Shown: positions 55,901 to 64,000 of the stretch, one piece after another | Numbering within the stretch: position 1 is the first letter of the stretch | How the letters are laid out: each line of letters starts with the position of its first letter | Assembly (NCBI GenBank): GCA_036172665.1 | Contig: CM069872.1 | Coordinates: forward strand, 41,464,101 to 41,528,100 | DNA: 64,000 nt | Direction of reading: 5' to 3' | Source of the DNA: Prosopocoilus inquinatus | Taxonomy: Eukaryota; Arthropoda; Insecta; Coleoptera; Lucanidae | Notes under the pieces: model-generated | What the model was told of the DNA's origin: nothing | Seen by the model: only the letters and a program-made list of their open reading frames with translations | Databases searched by the model: none | Made by a program: the position numbers and the translations under genes

Positions 55901-58900
55901 GATATTTAAGCTTATCATAAGATAGTGTTTTAAATATATTTTTATTTAAATTACAAATGATATGAAATTTGATAAATGCTCGAGAAAGCACTTTTGAGAT
56001 CCTCTGTATAACATAATTTGAGTCGGAAGTGATGATGACAAATTTCTCTTTCTTTTATTTGTTGTTTACGTGCCTAGTTACCTATATATCATTTGTCAAC
56101 TATTTAGACAACTTACTAGTACTATTGTCGGTGCAATGGTTTCCAAGGATATTAACTGACGGTTAAATTTATCAGGAGGTGGTAAGATTGGGCCTTAATG
56201 GTATAGTTAACCATGGCCTCTACTTACTCTTTAATCGTACAAAGTGGTTAAGAATGACTCTTTGAGTTTTCATTCTTAGTATATCTTTTAATTGATATTA
56301 ATTGGAGTAACTTCAATAGTTGACGGATTGATACTGACACCTGTCACGTGGCAGCTAGTTTTGCCAACCCGGTGAAGAATGTTTTCCCTTTCCAGATTAC
56401 AAATTCCCTATTTTGAACAAAAGAAAATCTTCCAGTAATAACATTTTTACAGTAAGTATATGGAGTAAACAGATAAAAATAAAACTGCAGCTAAAATAAT
56501 CACAGAAAATACATTAGAAAATAAATAACTGATAAAATAAAATAATAAAATAATCACAAAAAATGCATTAGAAAATAAATAACTACATAAATTTCTCTAT
56601 TTCACTTAAGCTGAGTTGTTCAGTGTCCGATTAAGGCCCGATCTTACCACCTTCTGATAAATTTAACCGTCGGTTAATATCCTTGGAAATCTTTGTGCCG
56701 ATAATGGTTTCCTTGGATATTAATCGACGGTTAAATTTATCAGGAGGTAGATTAGGTAAGATTGGGCCGAAACCAGCAATTTATTAACTACTGGTTAAGT
56801 ATCAAACCACAGTTTTTCTTTCATAATTAAACTAGGTTTTACATCTTAATGTACAGTTAATCTGCGTTTTACATTTCTGTCACTGTCTGAACAACCAAAA
56901 AAATAACAAAACTCTAGTTAATGTTAAAATTACAATTATATGATTAAAAGTGATAAATTTTATAAATTAAAATTAATTCCCAAAATCTATAGTTTTTAAT
57001 CTTCTAAATATTTCTAAAGAAAATTTAATTAATTCAAAATTTTTCAATTACCTTAGAGAATATTTAAAAAAATCAGTTATCAAACAATCAATGTTCAGTA
57101 TTATATTTTCGCTCAATTATTGTGTAAATTTCCTTTTTCCCCTTTCCTTTAAAAATTCTTCGAATAAAGAAGAAAACGCCAGATATAACCTACAATCTAA
57201 CTACAATCAAACTAACAAAACATTATGCGGTTGTAGGGTTACAAATAGTCGAAGAAGAAAATGTTCTCGCTAAAATTGCAAACTCAAATAAATTACTCTA
57301 TAACTTAATCACTTTGTATTATTATTTTGCAAACAAATTAAAAGGAAATTGGTGTGAGATGTAGAAAATTGTTGTAATATAAATTTAATTTTGTTAAAGA
57401 AGTGACAAGTGTCTAAAAAAAGCTGCCCAAGTAAGCTGTGAAAAAATTCCCAAATAAGGGCAATTCCGTATTTTAAACAAGAAAATACTTTTGCGGCTGT
57501 CTTCGATTATTTTTCAGTTGAAAAAGGCATTTCTAATTTGTCAAAAATAGTTATAAAAAAAACTCTTTTAAGCAAAGTCACAATTTACAACGAAATCAAC
57601 AACAAATTTTGACGTTAGATTTGACAACTTGGCGGTTGAATTTAGAAGCGACGTGCACGCAGTGAACAAATTCTCTATTTGACCATCTTTATTAATTAGA
57701 CACACAATGCTTTCTTTAATCAAGTAATAAATTTATTTGACGAATCTTTAACCATGACAACCATTCATAAAATTCAATTTATTTGCCAAATAACTTTATT
57801 GAAAAATATCGTGGAAATATCGGCCCTTAGACATATATCATTTGTCAATTATTTAGGCAACTTGATTTTATATATGAACATGATTACTTATTTGAAAACA
57901 ATGTTTTTTTAAATTATTCCTTTATTTTGTAAACAAATTTAAATGAAAAGAGAAAAAAAGACTGGTTGTACAAATATTTTAAGAGCTAGTATTACAACTG
58001 TTTTTTTTTTTAAATTAAAAATTTAGAAATAGAATAGAATACACATGATGATTTGATTGATTGATAATATGAGTATTTCTTTGAATGGTAAAACTACTTT
58101 CAAGAGAAGTCAACGTAATCATTTGCTTTAAGAAATAATTTAAACCAATGTAAATATTTGCTTTAAGAAAGAATTTGAGTCGTGTATAAAAGTAGCTTGG
58201 TATTAATAAGTGTGATAATAATTTTATTTCTTATTAAACCGCAAATCACTGTCACGGTTATTTAGAAAAAAGAACCTAAGGTTGAGACATTTCAAAATTG
58301 AAAAAAAAACACAGAATTAACATTAATATATTCACGCTCACGTTAACTTGAACTCGCGGCATTTTTTTTTGCCCGACATTTCCGCATTCAAGGAAAAATT
58401 TCTGTGGAGCTCGTTTCGTTCCATTTATTTACAAGCGGAAAATTAATTACTTGAATAATTATCGTTGGATTAGCGCGCTAAGTGTGTTACGTTATGTTAC
58501 AGTACTTTTTGCTGATAATGGTCGTACTGGTAGGAGAATGTGCAGTTTATGCTATCGCATGGGCATGGCCTCAGTGTTTAGGATTGGACTTGATACCAGA
58601 GGAGTTAGCCAAGGCATTGAAAGAGAATTATGGTGTTGCTGGCCAAGAACAGTTTACCGCAGCCATTGATTTATCGCAAACACTGGTAAGTAGTTATTAA
58701 AACGAATAAGGCCGATTGCAAACCAGCAATTAAAGCAATTTGAAAAGACTTGTTCTGCGAAGGAAACAGAATTCCTACACTAATTTGACTAAATACAAAA
58801 AGATTTCTTCGAAAGAACTATGAAATTTTTTTCTCGAATTAACAATTGTTTCAATGTTTAATTATTTTTTTAGTTTGGTTGTTGTGGCATTCAAACTTCA

Positions 58901-59458
58901 AACGAATTTGATATGTCTGCATGGAGAATACAATCGCTTCGACCAGTACTGGCGGTGCCATTAACTTGCTGTAAATTAGAAAACATCGATAAAATGAATG
59001 CGTATCTTAATCCTCTCCCAGTTAACACAACCCTTTGCCAAACAGTGGACGTAGATCTTCAACAGGGTTTCAGGCATAGCATGGTGAGTGCGTTCGATCG
59101 CATAGTTTCAAGTTCCTGGTGATTAAATAAAAAAACTATATTGTAGGGCTGTGCAGATCATTTAGAAAAATGGTATAAAGAGCAGTACATCATATTTTTA
59201 GGTGTGGGATTATTGGTCGTGCTGGTGGAGTTTGCCGTTCTTCTCTGCACTATTTTGGCCTGTACGAAGCTGTATAAACACAAGCAAGCCGCCAAAGATG
59301 CTTCGAAGACTGCTTCCAACACGACCAACACGGTGAAGTCCTCCAGGTCTTTGACGAGCTCGCAAAGTCGATCACCATTCAGCGTAGCCTACACCAATGA
59401 TGCTTACACAATGAGCAATAGTTTCAGGCAAAACTACAAACTGGTGGATAAGGCATGA
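52946..59458 (+). CDS. Tetraspanin family membrane protein
   Basis: Five exons, all phase 0: 52946-53008, 53107-53328, 58503-58685, 58874-59083 and 59147-59458; 329 aa. Four membrane segments: about residues 10-35 (LLAFCNFLLLACGCTLVSGG), 62-88 (YYIGFGLVSLGLTLSGTGVL), 89-120 (FYILTIYFLLIMVVLVGECA) and 240-268 (IIFLGVGLLVVLVEFAVLLC). Between segments 3 and 4 lies the large extracellular loop with the family signature FGCCGI, then TCC, TTLC and GC, six cysteines for disulfides, plus an N-T-T glycosylation site. The short C-terminal tail is Ser/Thr-rich. Tetraspanins organise membrane microdomains by lateral association; the specific orthologue is not assigned. Intron 2 is 5.2 kb, the others are 63-190 bp. 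Confidence 0.92.
53600..54030. mobile_element. Probable non-autonomous hAT remnant
   Basis: The stretch GGGGAGGCACAAAG, then AAAGGGGGCCGTAGTAACA, then GTTTGGAAACCACTGGTTTA is the kind of terminus seen in non-autonomous hAT elements. An open 62-codon frame (53686) appears to be repeat-derived. Left boundary uncertain; the identification is by recognition only. Confidence 0.35.
56633..56772. mobile_element. Palindromic element, GGCCCGATCTTACC family
   Basis: GGCCCGATCTTACCACCTTC and GGTAAGATTGGGCC are inverted, with TAAATTTAACCGTCGGTTAA and its inverse inside. A second copy is at 59648-59756 and a half copy at 56130-56200. Confidence 0.6.
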
Positions 59459-61179
59459 TGGCGGCTAAAGGGCATGATCATGCCAAACAGTGTGTGCACG
59501 TATAATCTGAGGAACGTTGAAATAGAATCGATGTTATGGTAATACCGTGAATTCAAAAAGTAAATGCATCAGGCTTGGCCGTGGATTCTATTATTTAAAA
59601 CATTTGCAATTTAATTTAAGTGCACTTGCAATGGATTAAGGATTAAGATCGGATCTTACTACCTTTTGATAAATTTGACCGTCGGCTAACATCCTTGGAA
59701 ACCATTGTGCCGGTTAAATTTATCGGGAGGTGATAAGATCGGTCCTTACTGCTTTATAAAAACACCGGTGTTTAATGAATTCTAAAGTTTTAGCCATGCC
59801 CTATGTAATTACTTTTTGAACGCATGGTATAATTAATAATTATAAACCAATAAAATATTCAATTTGTATCTCAATTTTTATCTACAGACATTCAGTGAAT
59901 CATAAAGCGTGGAGCTGCATGATGAGATGGTTTGAAATAAATTTAAGTTCGCTATTAAAAGATTAAAAATATCTGTCTATGCGTAATTTGAATTTAAATT
60001 CGAATTTCCGCTAAGCATATACGAGTTTCAACTATTTCACTGTAGAGGGCGCATGTCGGCGTGAATTCCGATTCTAAAATATTAGGGTGGCTGCCATGCA
60101 TTACCAATAATTAGCTTAACTCATTTTGATTCGTTACGTTTGCAAATTGCAATTCAAATTAAATTTTATTATACTTGGTATTACGTACATTGTTACTTAC
60201 GTTAAAAATTAAGAATACCTGTATTTGAATTCCGATTTTTTTTTAATCTCGCTTGGGTAATTTACATGCTGTCATACAGATGGCGCCAACTTTCGTTAAT
60301 TGTTTATTGTAGATAACGCTTCAATATTGTCAATTGAGTTGCCTATAGACTAAATTGGATTAATGCGTTGGATTTAAAATTTAAAATAATCCACGAATAT
60401 CTCTTTGAAATGTCGATGCTGAAAATTGAGTTTATTTCCGAATTATTCAAATTTGCAGTTGATAAATGGAGGTGCTGTTTGTAATATTTTCGGGATGCGC
60501 GTAACAGGTTTTTTCGTGTAAAAATTGTTAAAAATGTGCAGGAGATAACGGTATGAAAATGACGTGCAGCTGTCAAGCAATTTTCCCCTTCATAACAAAA
60601 TCGTGCGTTACCGTTTGTTTTCGCGTAAAGCGCACGCGACGAAGGCAAGCACCCATCATTTCAGACGTGACAGGTGGCTGCACTGGCACGCTATGGAAAA
60701 TGGCCGCGTTTTGTGAGTGAGCGAAAGTTTGCAGTGTATAATAAGTACTGAAACGGTGATTGTGAAATAAAGAGGAACACAATTGTACGGACCAGAGCAT
60801 TGTTGAGTATGTGAACGAGAACTGTAAATTGTGAAAAGGCGCAGAAATCAGTTACTTATAAGCGAAGACTTTATTAAATGACGAGTATAAATACGCGCAT
60901 AAACTTTTGGTTGTCTCTTCTGATGTTGTATTTACTATTTTGGAATTAAATAAAAATCGTATTTAATAATTAAATGCTAGTTTTCATTCATGATGTGTAC
61001 TTTATAAGTTGGGAGCTGTAAAGGTTAGAAAACTCTTTGCACGGACTTGGAAACAACCTGTTAAAAAGTACAGTGAACTTAATGTTTACATCTTAATAAA
61101 AGTTTAACGTCTCAAACGCACCTGCCGGGTTAAACTTGACCTAACGAGAAAGATATTCAAATGGAAAACACTCGTAAAA
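59459..61179. other. 3' UTR of the tetraspanin gene and intergenic sequence
   Basis: Contains the palindrome 59648-59756 and a possible poly(A) signal CCAATAAAATA at about 59847. From about 60600 the sequence becomes less AT-rich (AAAATGGCCGCGTTTTG at 60697), possibly the upstream promoter area of the next gene. No open frame is convincing. Confidence 0.4.
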
Positions 61180-61553
61180 CTAAACCTCAAAAATGCACAT
61201 GGATATAACGAAGCGTGCGAAAGCAAAATTTGAATTAAAAGCGAGAGAGAGAAGAAGTTGGGAATAGTTTCGACCGGAGTTTGGCGGTGGACACGATGAA
61301 TTGCGGTGGCCGCAAAATTTGCGAATAGCGCGTGAAAAGTGAACTAAAGGGTTATGTTCATATACGGAGTGATTCAATAAAAAGTGACATAGTGCGATGT
61401 AATGAGTCGACGGTAGATCGACACGCTGGAGCGAGCGAGCTCTGGCCCGGGGGGTTGTCTCGAGGGTGGAGGGACTGCGCCCTCCCAGCCCCCGGGACTG
61501 TCGCCCCTTCATCCTGAAGTAATCACCCCTAAGCGTCAAGCTGTGGTAGACAG
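61180..61553 (+). other. Possible 5' non-coding exon of a further gene
   Basis: A rise in GC with a strong hairpin potential at about 61445-61498 (CCCGGGGGG ... CCCCCGGG and GGAGGG ... CCCTCC), ending in a good donor CAG|GTGGGT at 61553/61554. No start codon opens a credible frame. An untranslated first exon with the coding part outside the window is the simplest reading. Confidence 0.35.
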
Positions 61554-62649
61554 GTGGGTACTACACTGATTTATTTATCTTACACGCATAGCTTATATTT
61601 TTAGGTCGCCTAGAATTCCAAAATAACAAATTGACTTCTTCTAACATTCGGCTGATGTTGATACTAAACAAAAACAATCCGTTCATGTTAGCTACCTCTT
61701 CACATTTATTACACATTGCCCGGCACTGATTATTATTTCATTGAAAAATACATACATATGCTCGGAGGATGTAACAAGTATATTTTTATTTTGGCTGTTT
61801 GTGCTTCATCAGTTACTCTACGCAAACGTAAACAAATATTCGTGGACATGTGTTAAATGTATCTAATTAATATCTTTGTTACCAGTTTCTCACGTCATCA
61901 CATTTTCAAGTCTGTTTGCAAGAACCGAAATTTTGCTTCCAAATGTAGACAGGCCGGTACGGAAGTTTAATTCAATTAAAATATTAGTTTATTTTGTTTT
62001 GTATCAAGATTTATCTCTAAATAAAACTATCGAACGAACTCCTATACGTATGCAGAACAAGTAGAACGGAAAACACTTCTTTTCATGTAACTTTACATAA
62101 TAAATGCCCAGAGCAAGTATCCAATAAAAAAAAATCTCTGTTCATATACCTGAATTACACAGAAATGCAAAAGACAACTTCTAATAAAATTTTACACTCT
62201 GTATTTTTTAAAGAGTAGTCGGATTAAAAAAAGATTAATTTGAATCAGTTATCAAAAAGTAAAAAAAAAAAGAACTACATTTACTCTTTCTATATACAGG
62301 GTGATTTTCTAGTTTCTTAACAAACTTTGCCAAATGAAAGTGGATGTAATTTCCTGAAAAAAAAAGTGGTCAACATTGGTTTGATTTGCTTTTGTTTAGA
62401 AGTTGTGCTTAGTGGTTTTAGATTTTCTGAAAATCCAAAAGCAAAAACTGTTTACTGTAAGAGTACATATGCAACAAGTAAAAAGAAAACAATATACAAC
62501 GCAAATTATAAAATTATAACAAACGCGGGAAAGCTAACGACTCACCCGGTATTAGCACTTTGGCGCCAAAATGAAAGTACCATCAGCTGTTGGCTGTTTA
62601 CAAAGAAAAAAAAAACAATTGAATATCATGACCAAAGAATATAACTCAG

Positions 62650-63082
62650 AGTCTTTCAAAAAGTGTGCTATAAATGAGGATTTTTTTTATTATCGATTTC
62701 TAGTTAAATTTATTGAGTCAGAACACTTCTGCATCCCCTAAAATCAAATGGGCAAATGTCAGATGAAATTTATCTTGAATGGTATACAGCGTGGACACTA
62801 AGAAAATGAATACCGCTGAAGAGTAAAGTGCCCTTATTTCACAAGATAATTCTGAACAACTTTTTCTTACGACTTTTCCTATATCTTATAAAGTAAGGGC
62901 ATTTTACTCTTAAGCGGTCGTTATTTCTCGGCGTGCACGCTGTATACCGTTCAAGAAAAATTTCATCTGACATCTGCCAATTTGATTTTAAATGATGCAG
63001 AAGCGTCCTGCATCAATAAATTTTTATAAAAATCGATAATAAAAAAATTCGCATTTGTAAGACACTTTTTGAAAACACTGTA
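62650..63082. mobile_element. Large palindromic element
   Basis: GAGTCTTTCAAAAAGTGTG and ACACTTTTTGAAAACACTG are inverted ends; TGTCAGATGAAATTTATCTT, TATACAGCGTG and GAGTAAAGTGCCCTTA all recur inverted. About 430 bp with arms of about 190 bp and a ~50-bp centre. Confidence 0.65.
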
Positions 63083-63367
63083 TAACTTGTATCTTTTAAT
63101 GGAACACTTTATACATATTGGTATTTTTTGATTTCTGAATAAATTTTATCGAATTATATGTGTTTAATGTCTTAATTGCGTTTTACAGGAATGTTATTAA
63201 CACGGTACGTTGCAGACTATCCGGAAAAATCCGAACACAGTTGGCTGATACTCGATGAGGTGCTTGATAAATACGACTCTGCTGTATAAACTTTCTCTTT
63301 TCCCTCTTGTGTATTAAAGGATGAAGTCTAAATGAGCATAATAGCAGAGCACAGTGTAAAGAAATAT

Positions 63368-63823
63368 GGTAGGCTTATAAAAAGAAACTTTATTTACTTC
63401 AGTAATAAGAGACAACTTGAAAAAGAATTCAAGTATTTAAAGAAAAAACAATAAAAATGAATTGCTTTAGAAAAAAGAGATGCACGCACTAATATTTGAA
63501 AGAACAAGTTTGAAAAGAAAAAAATTCCACCAAGAAAATCTAAAAAATGCAATTTATTCAAAATAGAAAAAAAAACAGTAAAAAATGAACTGTAGGGTAA
63601 TAATAAAACGTTATTGACTCCAGTAATAAGAGAAAATCAAGTTATGAATTTAACAGACAAAAAAAAACAATAAAAATGAATTGATTTAGAAAAAATTGTG
63701 TTTATAATTGAAAAAAAAAGTTTGAAAAGCAAATATTCAAAAAAAATCCTAAAAAAATTAATTTATTCAAAATACCTAAAGCAGGAAATATGAATTGCTT
63801 TAAAAAAAAGAGGCACAGGCACA
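63368..63823. repeat. Degenerate ~215-bp A-rich tandem repeat
   Basis: Words such as CAGTAATAAGAG (about 63401 and 63621), CAATAAAAATGAATTG (about 63450 and 63668) and TTTATTCAAAATA (about 63553 and 63765) recur at 208-221 bp spacing, with a partial third unit near 63790-63823. Confidence 0.5.
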
Positions 63824-64000
63824 GATTAAATAGTGAATACTGAATAGTGAATATTTATTTAGTCAACTATTACAAAAATAATCATGAGACTTAGTCAATA
63901 CAACTAAATAAAAATAAAAGTAAGTATTAAAACAATTTTAGGTAAAAAAAATGAAAATCAAAAATAAAGTAAAAATTAAATGTAATACTAAGATTAAAGT

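Larger units (their letters stand above)
53329..58502. other. Long intron of the tetraspanin gene
   Basis: 5.2 kb. Contains a probable hAT-type remnant (about 53600-54030), an inverted-repeat element with CGCGTTCAGAT / ATCTGAACGC ends (54160-54345), a relative of the 24425 foldback arm (55566-55745), and TTAAATTTATCAGGAGGT palindromes (56130-56200 and 56633-56772). AT-rich elsewhere. No internal exon seen. Confidence 0.55.
61554..64000. other. AT-rich non-coding end of window
   Basis: Contains an inverted-repeat element (62650-63082) and an A-rich degenerate tandem repeat (about 63368-63823). No coding feature is supported; it may be intron of the gene that begins at about 61.2 kb. Confidence 0.4.

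Noticed and set aside
63191..63289. 32-codon frame after a good acceptor (TTTTACAG at 63188)
   Set aside because: It could be a small exon of the gene beginning at about 61.2 kb, but the peptide has no known motif and a GTACGT donor within it gives a conflicting reading.
1..64000. tRNA, rRNA or CRISPR content
   Set aside because: No tRNA A/B-box pairs with a cloverleaf, no rRNA-like conserved blocks and no regular spaced short repeats were seen by eye; a tRNAscan run would be decisive.
1..64000. Retroviral or viral genes
   Set aside because: No reverse transcriptase, integrase, capsid or envelope motif is readable in any frame; all repeats appear non-autonomous.

Overview
This is an AT-rich arthropod nuclear segment, almost certainly from a holometabolous insect. 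A beetle is my best guess, from the short 45-80 bp introns in the housekeeping genes and the dense small palindromic repeats, but the order is inference. Four protein genes can be read exon by exon with splice sites. Most of the remainder is intron or intergenic DNA filled with short inverted-repeat elements.

Region 1, about 12.4-37.0 kb, plus strand: the BTB zinc-finger gene fruitless (fru). A BTB exon (12458-12961) and a connector exon (13039-13215) are followed by a further common exon (20817-20937) that ends in phase 1. Five mutually exclusive 3' exons encode different C2H2 zinc-finger pairs (21721, 23551, 27923, 34992 and 36735). A sixth terminal exon (19220-20002) lies upstream of the last common exon and encodes a TTF/BED-like zinc finger instead. 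The 21721 exon also carries seven SUMO-interaction-like motifs. These exons would let one BTB dimerisation domain be joined to different DNA-binding ends.

Region 2, 41.3-45.1 kb: two compact housekeeping genes tail to tail. Trmt11 (plus, eight exons, 467 aa) is the catalytic subunit of the tRNA guanine-N2 methyltransferase. ppan/Peter pan (minus, six exons, 488 aa) is a Brix-domain ribosome-biogenesis factor. Their stop codons are 72 bp apart.

Region 3, 52.9-59.5 kb, plus: a five-exon, 329 aa tetraspanin with a 5.2 kb second intron. A GC-rich stretch at 61.2-61.55 kb ending in a good splice donor may be the 5' non-coding exon of a further gene that continues outside the window.

Repeats: at least fifteen families of short inverted-repeat (MITE-like) elements, two foldback elements with ~500 bp arms, nested insertions, and a tandem duplication. 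The most notable non-coding signal is a set of hammerhead-ribozyme-like cores inside repeats. The best is on the minus strand at 40001-40065, with all core bases, a GUC cleavage triplet, a very short palindromic stem III and a two-part stem I. That is the type I form known from Penelope-like retroelements and retrozymes. All similarity statements rest on reading the sequence and on remembered family features; no search or folding program was run.
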